Shown in pieces: positions 48,522 through 57,123 of a stretch of DNA of 64,000 bases; the stretch's first letter is position 1, and each line of letters opens with the position of its first letter. Both the position numbers and the translations under genes were made by a program. This DNA comes from Methylocapsa sp. D3K7. Its GTDB lineage: Bacteria > Pseudomonadota > Alphaproteobacteria > Rhizobiales > Beijerinckiaceae. The notes beneath the pieces were generated by a model that worked only from the letters and a program-made list of their open reading frames with translations, was not told the DNA's origin and searched no databases. Location of the stretch: contig NZ_CP123229.1 of NCBI RefSeq assembly GCF_029855125.1, positions 1,178,001 to 1,242,000 of the forward strand, read 5' to 3'.

Positions 48522-50873
48522 TCAGTACTCCACTTTGAGCGACACGGTGACGGCACGCGGCGTGCCGGTGTAGATCCCAAATCTCGGCGCGTTGTTGAAA
48601 AAGAAATCGGTGCCCGGGTAATAGTTCGTGTTGGCGATGTTCTGCAGATTGACTTGCGCGGTCCAGCGCGTCGGGCCGAAGACGGCTTTGTAGGCCGCAA
48701 AAGCGTCGAGGCGCGCGTAGGCCGGAAGAATAAAGGTGTCCTGGTTATCTCCCCACCGGTCGCCCACGGCATAGACACCGCCGCCCGCGCGCCAGCCATG
48801 AAACATGGAGACGGCTGGAAACTCATAGGCGAGGAACAGGCTGCCGGAGTTCGGCGCAACACCCCCAGGCGTCAAGCCAAGCAAACCGCCTGCGAACGGG
48901 TCGAGAGGGTCCGGAACGGTGTCCTTGATCACCTTCGTATCGAGATGCGCATAGCTGGCGATGATGCTGATCTCGTTGGTGAGCTTGCCCAGCGCATCGA
49001 GTTCGACACCCTGGCTGCGCACTTGGCCAATCGGCCGCGATTCAGCGATTGGATTGAAGGGATCCGTCGACGTCAAGACATTGCTTTTCGTGATGGTGAA
49101 GAAGGCAAGCGTCGTTGTCAGCCTGTGATCGAGCAGCTCGGTCTTGACACCGCCTTCCCATCCTTCCGCGATTTCCGGTGGGAGCGGCAGGTTGTTGTTC
49201 GAGAGGCCATTGGCCGCTCCAAACGACTTGGTATAGCTGCCATAGAAACCGAGCCAAGGCACGGGTTGATAATTCACACCGATGCGCGGGCTGAATGCCT
49301 GATTGTGCTGGTCCGGATTTGCATCAAAATTCGCGGAGGCTTCGGCAAAATTTCCGGCGCCCGTAAAATTATTGGAATTCCCGGACCGTACATCAGCCAA
49401 ATCGTAGCGGCCGCCCACCAAAATATGGAGATTATCGAAGAGAGTGATGGAATCTTGCGCATAGATGCCAAGATCCCTCTGCTGGTTGCTACTAAAGGAC
49501 CTGAAGCCAGACGTCCCCGACCACGCCATGGTGGCGGCGGAGGCAAACTCCCAATACGGCACCGTGCCATAGACCGGATTGTAGATGTTGATCGGGAAAT
49601 CTCCGTTGCCCGAAAGCACATAGTTATAGAAGCTGTAGAAATAGTCGGTGCCAATCAAAACATCGTTGCGGACATTTGCCACATAGAACTTGCCGGTCAG
49701 ATCGAGATTCGCGGAATAATTCGTGCCCGTCAATTTTTGATAGGTAATGCCTCGATCGAGCATATAAGCAGGCAATGTATTGCCCGCTACGACGCAAGGA
49801 GCCGGGGCTGCTGGGTCCTGGAAGAAAAAGCAATTCCCGGTCAAATCGGTTTTTTCGATTGTGGCTCTTGCCGCGAGGAACCGGTTGGTGATGGCCCAAT
49901 TATTGTCGAACTCATGCCTGAAATTATAACTGATAAGCGAGCTGCGGACCGTATCCTGCGGCTCGTTGGGATCCAGGAACGACCGGCTCACCGGAATGTT
50001 GGCGGGGAACGCGCCGATCGCGGGCTGGCCGGTGTTGCTTCGCCCATCCTCGCGATTGTACTGCGCCTCGACCGTCAGTTTCGTCGAGGGGTCGATCTTC
50101 CAGGTGATGGACGGCGCCAGCAAAAGGCTCCGGGTCTCCGTGAAGTCCACCCATTGGCCGCCATCTTGATAGCTGCCTGAAAACCGGTAGCTTACGGCAC
50201 CTTTGTCCAGATCCGGAATGTCAACCGGGCCGGTGAGATCCCACACCGAGCGCAACATATTGAACGAGCCCATCTGCTGCTCGATACTGTAGTAAGGAGT
50301 GTCTAGGGGCTTCTTGGTCACCAAATTGATCACGCCGCCAGGATCGGCGCGGCCAAACAGAAAGGAGGCGGGACCTTTTAAGACATCCACGCTTTGCAGA
50401 TTGGCGGTATCGTAGGATTGGGGAATGGCCACCCCAATCAACAGGCCGTCGCGGAGCACATTGAAGCTGTTAAAGCCGCGAATGTTAAAGACATACCCTT
50501 CGATGTTGTTGTTGCTCGAGCGCACACCGCTGACATTTTCGAGCGCGTCCTGAATGTTGACGGCGTTCTGATCGATGATGACCTGCTCCGGCACCGTCTG
50601 GATCGCGATCGGAAGATCGAAAGTTGGTACCGCGATCTTGGTGGTGCTTTGCTGGATGGACGGGGCGCTGTAGCCAGCCTTTTCCCCAGGGCTTTCTGGC
50701 GGTCCGTTCCCTGCCCCCCCGCCTTCACCGCCGCCGTCCGTGGCGGTGACCTCGACGGTGGGCAGAGCAATGGCACCACCTGCAGCGGCAGGCTGATCGG
50801 CTGTTTGGGCGAACGCCTGGGCGAGCGGAAGTACCGCCACGCTGGCGAGAAGGATGAGTTTCATTTTTAACAT
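48522..50873 (-). CDS. TonB-dependent ferric-siderophore receptor
   Basis: 783 residues. Signal peptide (LILLASVAVLPLAQAFA), a short Gly-rich linker, then a TonB-box-like/plug region (about 55-200: PIAIQTVPEQVI, DALENVSGVR, FNIRGF, DVLKGPASFLFGRADPGGVINLVTKKP), and a long beta-barrel ending in an aromatic residue (SLKVEY). These are the hallmarks of FhuA/FpvA-class siderophore receptors. It lacks the extra N-terminal STN signalling domain, unlike FpvA; a separate STN protein is encoded at 45523-46059. It should import the ferric form of the island's own peptide. Co-transcribed with the PepSY gene and probably with the DUF2946-like gene upstream (86-nt gap containing a hairpin). Confidence 0.93.
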   Translation of the reverse strand: MLKMKLILLASVAVLPLAQAFAQTADQPAAAGGAIALPTVEVTATDGGGEGGGAGNGPPESPGEKAGYSAPSIQQSTTKIAVPTFDLPIAIQTVPEQVIIDQNAVNIQDALENVSGVRSSNNNIEGYVFNIRGFNSFNVLRDGLLIGVAIPQSYDTANLQSVDVLKGPASFLFGRADPGGVINLVTKKPLDTPYYSIEQQMGSFNMLRSVWDLTGPVDIPDLDKGAVSYRFSGSYQDGGQWVDFTETRSLLLAPSITWKIDPSTKLTVEAQYNREDGRSNTGQPAIGAFPANIPVSRSFLDPNEPQDTVRSSLISYNFRHEFDNNWAITNRFLAARATIEKTDLTGNCFFFQDPAAPAPCVVAGNTLPAYMLDRGITYQKLTGTNYSANLDLTGKFYVANVRNDVLIGTDYFYSFYNYVLSGNGDFPINIYNPVYGTVPYWEFASAATMAWSGTSGFRSFSSNQQRDLGIYAQDSITLFDNLHILVGGRYDLADVRSGNSNNFTGAGNFAEASANFDANPDQHNQAFSPRIGVNYQPVPWLGFYGSYTKSFGAANGLSNNNLPLPPEIAEGWEGGVKTELLDHRLTTTLAFFTITKSNVLTSTDPFNPIAESRPIGQVRSQGVELDALGKLTNEISIIASYAHLDTKVIKDTVPDPLDPFAGGLLGLTPGGVAPNSGSLFLAYEFPAVSMFHGWRAGGGVYAVGDRWGDNQDTFILPAYARLDAFAAYKAVFGPTRWTAQVNLQNIANTNYYPGTDFFFNNAPRFGIYTGTPRAVTVSLKVEY

Positions 50874-50913
50874 GACGGTATTCCCGTGCGAGTGACAGGC
50901 GAGTGGGCGAACG

Positions 50914-50932
50914 GGATTCCATGTGGGAATCC
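50914..50932. promoter_or_regulatory. Hairpin upstream of receptor gene
   Basis: GGATTCC and GGAATCC form a perfect seven-base inverted repeat around ATGTG in the 86-bp gap before the receptor start. It could be an mRNA structure or a protein-binding operator; the sequence gives no further clue. Confidence 0.25.
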
Positions 50933-50959
50933 ATGCCGCTTCTCACGAAGGAGAAAGAC

Positions 50960-51388
50960 TCAAACTGTCAGGGGAGGTGCACGGGGGGACCGGCTGCTCA
51001 TAAAGCCGGTATCGAACGGCGGTGCCGCATTCGAGCGAGTGGATGGTATTGCCTCGCCAGGCAAACGTTCTGGCAACGGTGCGAAGGCCGGAAGAATAAC
51101 GGAATGGCCGGGCGTGGAACCATGCGCGCCCACTCCGCAGAGGACGCAATGATGCGCCTGATGCGTGTGAGCCTTGCCTGGCGCGCCTGCGTCTCCGCCT
51201 ATGTCGGAAGCCGCCGCCGCCGCCGCGCAGATGACATTGGCAAAAGACGAACCCTGGTCGCGCTCGATCGATTGACCCGAGGCGGTCCCGAAGCCGCCGA
51301 GAACCCCGTTGATCGCAAGCAGATAGGCGAGTGCGATTGGCAAAACCGCACGCAGGCGCATAGCTGTTTTTGTCACGGGCCGGAACAT
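50960..51388 (-). CDS. Small DUF2946-like secreted protein
   Basis: 142 residues. A hydrophobic N-terminal segment (LRAVLPIALAYLLAINGVL) indicates a signal peptide or anchor. A cysteine in ANVICAA and the H-x-A-H-H-C-V-L-C-G motif follow, resembling DUF2946 proteins, which are often encoded next to TonB receptors and have no established role. The Cys/His cluster could bind a metal. GGAAGAA precedes the ATG at 51388; an internal ATG at 51361 would also keep the signal segment. It precedes the receptor gene on the same strand. Confidence 0.6.
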   Translation of the reverse strand: MFRPVTKTAMRLRAVLPIALAYLLAINGVLGGFGTASGQSIERDQGSSFANVICAAAAAASDIGGDAGAPGKAHTHQAHHCVLCGVGAHGSTPGHSVILPAFAPLPERLPGEAIPSTRSNAAPPFDTGFMSSRSPRAPPLTV

Positions 51389-51520
51389 GCCAATTCTTCC
51401 GAAAGCAAGATCCGCAAGGCGCCGAAATCGACTTACATTCGTTCAGCATATCCCATTGGTGCGGATCAAATGCGCCAAATCAACGGGAAGTGTACCTGCG
51501 ACAGAGTGGCTTTCAAAGCG

Positions 51521-51541
51521 CGGGGCGGCATTGGCCCCGCT
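51521..51541. terminator. GC hairpin between pump and receptor operons
   Basis: GCGGGGC and GCCCCGC pair perfectly around a seven-base loop. It is flanked by TTTT on the plus-strand side and CTTTG on the minus-strand side. It lies just after the MacB-like permease and would separate the pump operon from the DUF2946-receptor operon. Confidence 0.45.
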
Positions 51542-51585
51542 TTTGCCAAACGACGTGGCATTTTTGCACTGTCAAATCACGATGT

Positions 51586-52806
51586 TTATTCACGCCGTAG
51601 CGCATCAATCGGATTGAGCGCCGCGGCCCGGCGCGCCGGGAGATAGCCGAAGAGAACTCCAACCCCAACGGAAGACAAAACCGCTATGACCACGCTCGAC
51701 GGTCCAATAATCAAGGGCCAGCCCGCCACCTGCGCCACCCCATAGCCGCCAGCGACACCAAGAGCGAACCCCACGGCGCCTGCTGCAAGACAGAGCACGA
51801 CGGCTTCAGTCAAAAATTGCGCGAGAATATCGCGCTTGCGGGCGCCGATCGCCATGCGAAGACCAATCTCGTGCGTGCGCTCGGTGACCGACACCAGCAT
51901 GATATTCATAATGCCAACCCCACCCACGACGAGCGAAATTGCCGCTGTCGCCGCGAGCAGCCAACTAAGCGTCGTTTGCGTGGCATTCATCAGCTCGACA
52001 AACTGTGTTGGATCGAACATATCGAACCTGTCTTGCTCGCCCTCATGGATATGCTTGCGCTGGCGCAGCAGCGCCAGGATCGTATCCTTGGTGGCCCCCC
52101 GGTCCGCGTCCGGCGCGACTTTCATATCGATCAAATTGAGCTGATGCGCCGAGGCCCTATCCTCTTGCGGCAAGCGCGAGCGGGCCGTCGTAATCGGAAC
52201 GATAACGTGATTGTCAAAATCTTGTCCGCCAACAGATCCGAGTTGTGAACGCACGCCAATGACCTGCATAGGTACCCCGCCCATGCGCACCATTTGGTCA
52301 ACCGGTGACCCGGACCCGAACAGTTTTTCCGCAACTGTTGCGCCAAGTACGATGACCTTGGCTCCCGACCGCACCTCTCGTTCCTCGAAGAACCGGCCCT
52401 CCGATGTCGTCACGTTAAACACATCAGCATATGCGGCATCGACACCCCAATATTGGGGAGTCCAGCTCTTGTTGCCAGCAATGATCGTAACATTTCCATC
52501 GACTTCCCTGGAAATATGGCGGACATCCGGGACACGCTCTGCGATGGCCCTCACATCCTCGTCGGTCAGCTGCACGACAGGGCCCCGCTGACCGGCATTG
52601 GTCACCTTGATTGGGCTTGCGATCAGAGTGTCGGCACCCATTGCGGAGAGCTGTTTCTCGACCATCTTCTCGGCGCCGCCACCGGCCGCTCCAAGAACAA
52701 TGATGCCCGCGACACCTATGATGACACCAATGGCGGTGAGTGCGCTGCGCAGCGCGTTGAGTCGCAGCGAAGTGACCGCCTCGGAGAGCAAAGCGGCCGG
52801 TGTCAT
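51586..52806 (-). CDS. MacB/PvdT-like ABC permease
   Basis: 406 residues in the MacB permease layout: a first helix near residue 20-45 (LTAIGVIIGVAGIIVLG), a large periplasmic domain (50-275), then three C-terminal helices with the family motif GGVGIMNIMLVSVTERTHEIGLRMAIGA and the end LPARRAAALNPIDALR. Here the permease is a separate protein from its ATPase, with which its start overlaps by four nt. With the adaptor it forms a pump like PvdRT-OpmQ, which secretes mature or recycled pyoverdine from the periplasm. No outer-membrane factor gene is present, so a TolC-type channel must be encoded elsewhere. Confidence 0.92.
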   Translation of the reverse strand: MTPAALLSEAVTSLRLNALRSALTAIGVIIGVAGIIVLGAAGGGAEKMVEKQLSAMGADTLIASPIKVTNAGQRGPVVQLTDEDVRAIAERVPDVRHISREVDGNVTIIAGNKSWTPQYWGVDAAYADVFNVTTSEGRFFEEREVRSGAKVIVLGATVAEKLFGSGSPVDQMVRMGGVPMQVIGVRSQLGSVGGQDFDNHVIVPITTARSRLPQEDRASAHQLNLIDMKVAPDADRGATKDTILALLRQRKHIHEGEQDRFDMFDPTQFVELMNATQTTLSWLLAATAAISLVVGGVGIMNIMLVSVTERTHEIGLRMAIGARKRDILAQFLTEAVVLCLAAGAVGFALGVAGGYGVAQVAGWPLIIGPSSVVIAVLSSVGVGVLFGYLPARRAAALNPIDALRRE

Positions 52807-53546
52807 GGCTTGGAGCCCCCAGCGGGCAACCGGGAGGCATTTTGGCGCACGTCCTCGATGAGTTCGCCATCACGAAAACGCAACAGGCGCCCGGCGTAGG
52901 CGGCGACGTCCGGTTCATGGGTGATCACGATCACCGTGAGCCCTTCGGCATGAAGTTTCACGAAAAGATCCATGATCTCATCCGAGGTATGGGTGTCGAG
53001 CGCGCCCGTCGGTTCGTCGGCGATGATGATGCCGGGATTGTTGATAAGAGCGCGCGCGATGGCCACCCGCTGCTGCTGACCCCCGGAAAGCTGCGCCGGC
53101 CGGTGCTGAAGGCGGGCACCGAGTCCGACCGCTTCGAGCTTGGCGCGGGCGCGGGCCGCCGCATTCCCCTCCGTTCGCGGCGCGTAGACGAGCGGCAGCA
53201 TGACATTTTCAAGCGCGCTCATCCGGGACAGCAGATTGAATTGCTGGAACACAAAGCCGATGTCCCGGTTGCGCAAGCGCGCCAGCCCGTCGCCAGACAA
53301 TTCGGCAACTGGCTCACCATCGATCACGAGTATGCCGGAGGTTGGCGTGTCGAGCGCGCCAAGGAGATTGGCCAAGGTCGATTTGCCTGACCCGGACGCT
53401 CCCATGATGGCGACGAACTCGCCGCGCGAAATGCTAAAGGTCACCCCGTGCAACGCATGGACCTGCTCGGCGCCAAGGTCGTAGATTTTGCTGAGCGAGG
53501 TGCAAGCGATGATTGGCGCCGCCGGCGCGCCGGATTGTGGTGACAT
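52803..53546 (-). CDS. MacB-type ABC ATPase subunit
   Basis: 247 residues, LolD/MacB-type ATPase: Walker A GASGSGKST, Q-loop FVFQQFNLL, signature LSGGQQQRVAIARAL, Walker B IIIADEPTGALD and switch His in VITHEPD. The start codon directly follows the adaptor stop (TGA-ATG), and its own stop overlaps the permease start. It powers the tripartite pump with its neighbours. Confidence 0.94.
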   Translation of the reverse strand: MSPQSGAPAAPIIACTSLSKIYDLGAEQVHALHGVTFSISRGEFVAIMGASGSGKSTLANLLGALDTPTSGILVIDGEPVAELSGDGLARLRNRDIGFVFQQFNLLSRMSALENVMLPLVYAPRTEGNAAARARAKLEAVGLGARLQHRPAQLSGGQQQRVAIARALINNPGIIIADEPTGALDTHTSDEIMDLFVKLHAEGLTVIVITHEPDVAAYAGRLLRFRDGELIEDVRQNASRLPAGGSKP

Positions 53547-54860
53547 TCAAGGCCTCCGCCGCTCCGCCGCGCTCTTGACGCGCAGGACGGCCGCCTCGCC
53601 CTGCTTGACCTCGCCATCGAGAATTTCGGTTGCCGTGTCGCCCCGGAGGCCCAACCGCACCGTCCGCCGTTCAAGTGCTCCACTTGGCGCGGTCACCCAT
53701 ATCGCGGCACCATCCGGGATATCTCGGCCACCTGCTGGCGGCCGGAACCGCAATGCATCGTTGGGGACACTCAGCACATTCTCGCGTCTGTCGCCGATAA
53801 TCTTCACGGTGGCGGTCATATCGGGAAAAAGCCGTTGGCCGGGGTTTTGCGCCTTGATGATCACCGTATAAGTGACGACGCCAGCGGTCTTCGCGGCGGC
53901 AAGCCGGACCTGCTCCACGGTGCCTTCGAATGTCTCGTCCGGAAAGGCCTCCACCGAGAACGTGACCGGGGCACCGGGCCGCACGGGACCGATATCCGCC
54001 TCATCGACCTGTGCGAAGATCAGGATTTGCGAAAGATCCTGGGCGATCTGAAACAAAATCGGCGTTTGGTATTGTGCGGCGACCGTCTGACCCGGCTGTA
54101 TCCGCCGGTCGACAACGACCCCGTTGATCGGGGATCGGATCAAGGTATGGTCGAGATCGATTTGCGCTTGAGAAACATCGGCCTCGCGGAGCGCGACGGC
54201 CGCCTTGGCCGATTCCAATTGGGCGGCGGCCATCGCCAGCTCGGCTCGCGCCAAGCTAAGCTGGGTTTGCGCATCCTCGCGGCTCTTTTGCGACACGACG
54301 CCCTTGGGCGATAGCAGTTCGAAACGCGTGGCATCGCGCTCGTCTTGCGCGATCCTCGCGCGCGCCCTTGTCATCGCCGCTTCGCGCAGCCCAATGTCCG
54401 CCTTTGCCATGGCAAGATTGGCGGCGGCCGATGCCAATTTTGCCTCGAAAGGGGCGCGGTCAATGATCGCGAGGAGATCCCCTTCCTTCACCGGATCGTT
54501 GAAATCCGCCTTCATTTCGAAGATCAAGCCCGAAAGCTGCGACCCGACATCAACGGTCACAAGGGCCTTCACCGAACCGGTCGCCGAAATGCTGCGCTCC
54601 ACCACCCCGACGCCAACGGGTCGCGTCTCGTAGGAAGGCGCGGCGTCATCGCTCCTGCTCGCATAGTGCCACCCCCCAGCCGCCAGCATCACAGCAGCGG
54701 TGGCCGCAAGCGCAAGCCCCGTCGCCCTCCAGCCGGCCAAAGGCTTCCGCACGCGCAGCAAACGCCCATCCGTGGTGGCCCGCCAGCTCATTATTCTGCA
54801 CAGCTCCGTCGTTTCGGCACGTGGCTCCCCCGAGGAACCTAGGTTGATTGTCGCAGGCAT
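53547..54860 (-). CDS. PvdR/MacA-like periplasmic adaptor
   Basis: 437 residues of the RND/MacA membrane-fusion family. One N-terminal membrane anchor (about 46-65) is followed by a lipoyl half-motif (GSQLSGLIFEM), a long alpha-helical hairpin rich in Ala (about 135-245), the second lipoyl half (IRSPINGVVVDRRIQPGQTV) and beta-barrel domains (FPDETFEGTVEQVR; FPDMTATVKI). First gene of the three-gene pump operon. The 45-residue cytoplasmic N-terminal stretch is longer than usual; an internal ATG (MSWRATTDG, residue 24) could be the true start. Confidence 0.9.
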   Translation of the reverse strand: MPATINLGSSGEPRAETTELCRIMSWRATTDGRLLRVRKPLAGWRATGLALAATAAVMLAAGGWHYASRSDDAAPSYETRPVGVGVVERSISATGSVKALVTVDVGSQLSGLIFEMKADFNDPVKEGDLLAIIDRAPFEAKLASAAANLAMAKADIGLREAAMTRARARIAQDERDATRFELLSPKGVVSQKSREDAQTQLSLARAELAMAAAQLESAKAAVALREADVSQAQIDLDHTLIRSPINGVVVDRRIQPGQTVAAQYQTPILFQIAQDLSQILIFAQVDEADIGPVRPGAPVTFSVEAFPDETFEGTVEQVRLAAAKTAGVVTYTVIIKAQNPGQRLFPDMTATVKIIGDRRENVLSVPNDALRFRPPAGGRDIPDGAAIWVTAPSGALERRTVRLGLRGDTATEILDGEVKQGEAAVLRVKSAAERRRP

Positions 54861-54934
54861 ACGTCCGCCGCTTTATAACGGATCAGAAGCGTTTCATCCG
54901 ACAAAAATTAGCTCACCGTAGAGAACGCGGCGCG

Positions 54935-54946
54935 TTTTCATGAAAA
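54935..54946. promoter_or_regulatory. TTTTCATGAAAA palindrome upstream of pump operon
   Basis: A perfect 12-bp palindrome about 75 bp before the adaptor start codon. It is positioned where an operator would be, but I do not recognise the binding protein. Confidence 0.2.
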
Positions 54947-54971
54947 TCACACTTGAGTAAGCGATCCCTGT

Positions 54972-54988
54972 CCTGGCGGATGGCCAGG
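54972..54988. terminator. Hairpin downstream of HAD gene
   Basis: CCTGGC and GCCAGG pair around GGATG about 80 bp past the stop of the leftward HAD gene. There is no T-run, so this is a weak terminator candidate. Confidence 0.3.
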
Positions 54989-55066
54989 CATGGAATTTAC
55001 CGGCCGAAAACTGACTTTCAGCGAATGGCTGGCAAACGCGGCGCCGGCGCGTTCAACGAAGCGATG

Positions 55067-55741
55067 TTACCAGTTCGCGAAAGCGCTCATGGCATAATTC
55101 GTTAAATCGCCAATACGATCCATCGGAATGTCGGCGGGGGAACAGCCAGCAAGAACTTTCGGGTCTCGCGCGTAGTGACCTTGCTTGGGGAAAACGGTGG
55201 TGACGCGCTCGCCCCACACCTGCTTGACCGCATTCAGGATGCGCAATTTGTCATCGATCATCACATAGCGTTTTGCTGGATATAGGCGCTCGACCTCGGC
55301 AAGCTCGTGCTCCTTATGGACATAGATAAGGACACGGTCCTCGAAAGCCGTCCAGAGCCCAGAGCGCACGATCTTCCAGGGTTGAAATACCGCGTCCCCA
55401 TCGGAAAGGATGACGGGGAGACCCCATTGCTGGACATGACGAATGACATCAAGCGCCCCCGCATAGAGCCGGTCGGCAAAGGGATAGTCGATGAGCCAGC
55501 CTGACATCCTCAGCACATTTGGATCGTGCATCCTTTCAAGCCGGAATCGCTCCAAAGCACCGAGGTAATCGGCATAGCCGAGTTCACTCCGCAACTGTTC
55601 GAACATGGTCCAATAAAGTTTGCAGGCGTCGGCCCCAAATGCTTCGGTCAAATAGGCGGCCATATCAGCTTGGACGCGATCATTATCAAGGAGCGTGTTG
55701 TCAACGTCGAAAAGAAAGACAAGGTCATGCGTTGTTGTCAT
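55067..55741 (-). CDS. HAD-family hydrolase
   Basis: 224 residues with haloacid-dehalogenase motif I near the start (FLFDVDNTLLDND, nucleophile Asp12), motif II Ser in ILSDGD, motif III Lys region and a final acidic MIDD. Most such enzymes are phosphatases for small phosphorylated compounds. It is the last gene of the gnd-zwf operon, its ATG overlapping the zwf stop (ATGA), so a sugar or sugar-acid phosphate is a reasonable guess for the substrate. Outside the siderophore island. Confidence 0.85.
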   Translation of the reverse strand: MTTTHDLVFLFDVDNTLLDNDRVQADMAAYLTEAFGADACKLYWTMFEQLRSELGYADYLGALERFRLERMHDPNVLRMSGWLIDYPFADRLYAGALDVIRHVQQWGLPVILSDGDAVFQPWKIVRSGLWTAFEDRVLIYVHKEHELAEVERLYPAKRYVMIDDKLRILNAVKQVWGERVTTVFPKQGHYARDPKVLAGCSPADIPMDRIGDLTNYAMSAFANW

Positions 55742-57123
55742 GGGCCCGGCGCCGCCGGCAGCGGGTTATGCCATGGGCCGTCTGTCCCGATCAGCTGGCT
55801 GGCTTCCTTCGGTCCCCAACTTCCCTGGGCATAGGCAATCGGCGGCGCGTTCTCGTTCAGAACAGAGTCCACAATCCGCCATTGCGCATCGACGATATCC
55901 TGCCGTCCGAAAAGATCCCCGATGCCATGCATCGCGTCGCCAAGCAGACGCTGATAAGGCGGCATGAAAGCCGACTCCTGCTCGGTCAGGATCAGCTCCA
56001 CATCCTGACCTTGCATTCCCTCGCCAGGATGTTTGACCCGCAACCCCAAGGCAATGGTGACATCCGGGCTGATCCTGATTCGCATGTGGCCCGATGCCGG
56101 GGGAATAAATTCCGCAAAAGATTCCCGCGGCGGTCTTTTGAAATCCACCATGATCTCCGTTGCGGTCAGCGGCAGCGCCTTGCCCGCCCGAATGAAGATT
56201 GGCACGCCCGCCCACCGCCAGGAATCGATGAAAAGTTTGGCCGCGACAAATGTCTCGATGGTCGAATCAGATTTGACCCCGGGCACCGATTGATAACCTG
56301 CATATTGGCCGCGAACGACATGCGCCGCGTCGAGCGGGCGGACCGCCTTCAGCAGGGCCGCTTTCTGTTCGCGGATAGCATCGCATTCCTCGCCTGTCGG
56401 CGGGTCCATGGTCAGGCTGGCGAGCACCTGCAGCATGTGGTTTTGAAACACGTCGCGGATTGCGCCAGTCTCATCATAGAATTTGCCACGGTCCTGCACA
56501 CCAAATTTCTCAGCCATGGTGATCTGAATGCTGTTGATATAAATGCGGTTCCAGATCGGCTCGAACATCGCATTCGAAAATCGCGTATAAAGAATGTTCT
56601 GAACAGGCTCCTTGCCAAGATAGTGATCAATCCGGAAGATGTTTTCTTCTGGAAAAAACCGATTGAGGATGCGATCGAGCTGACGCGCCGACTCTCTATC
56701 GCGCCCAAAGGGCTTTTCGACAACGAGACGAGCGTCCATTCCGGCGCCCAGCGTCGCCAGTCCCTCGGCAACCGTCCCAAAGAGGCTCGGTGGAATGGCA
56801 AGATAATGCAGCGGCCGCTTCGCGTCGCCGAGTTCCTGGCGTAGCCGCACATAAGTCGATGGATCATTGTAGTCGCCGTCGACATAGCGGAGCAGACTGG
56901 TGAGCTTGGCAAAGGCTTTTGCGTCGAGGCAGCCGTGACTGGAAAGGCTATCCTTAGCGCGCGCCTTCAACTGATCGAGCGACCATCCGGCCTTGGCAAC
57001 ACCTATGATCGGGACATCGAGGCCTTCGTCACGAACGAGCCCCTGCAACGACGGAAATATCTGCTTGTAGGCAAGGTCGCCCGTGGCACCGAAGAAAACG
57101 AGCGCGTCGGAAACCGGGCGCAT
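55738..57123 (-). CDS. zwf: Glucose-6-phosphate 1-dehydrogenase
   Basis: 461 residues. NADP-binding start FFGATGDLAYKQIFPSL, the substrate/catalytic motif RIDHYLGKEPVQN (general-base His within it), VVEKPFGRD and IRAGKALPL. It oxidises glucose 6-phosphate to 6-phosphogluconolactone, opening the pentose-phosphate or Entner-Doudoroff route. The start codon directly follows the gnd stop (TGA-ATG), and the HAD gene overlaps its end. No pgl gene for the lactonase is adjacent. Confidence 0.97.
   Translation of the reverse strand: MRPVSDALVFFGATGDLAYKQIFPSLQGLVRDEGLDVPIIGVAKAGWSLDQLKARAKDSLSSHGCLDAKAFAKLTSLLRYVDGDYNDPSTYVRLRQELGDAKRPLHYLAIPPSLFGTVAEGLATLGAGMDARLVVEKPFGRDRESARQLDRILNRFFPEENIFRIDHYLGKEPVQNILYTRFSNAMFEPIWNRIYINSIQITMAEKFGVQDRGKFYDETGAIRDVFQNHMLQVLASLTMDPPTGEECDAIREQKAALLKAVRPLDAAHVVRGQYAGYQSVPGVKSDSTIETFVAAKLFIDSWRWAGVPIFIRAGKALPLTATEIMVDFKRPPRESFAEFIPPASGHMRIRISPDVTIALGLRVKHPGEGMQGQDVELILTEQESAFMPPYQRLLGDAMHGIGDLFGRQDIVDAQWRIVDSVLNENAPPIAYAQGSWGPKEASQLIGTDGPWHNPLPAAPGP

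Noticed and set aside
47682..50180. Long 832-codon open frame on the plus strand
   Set aside because: It is antisense to the PepSY and receptor genes, is extremely rich in Arg, Ile and Gly as expected from reversed high-GC codons, and has no domain; the minus-strand genes are certain.
55519..56844. 441-codon plus-strand open frame
   Set aside because: Antisense shadow of zwf and the HAD gene; no ribosome site and no recognisable protein family.
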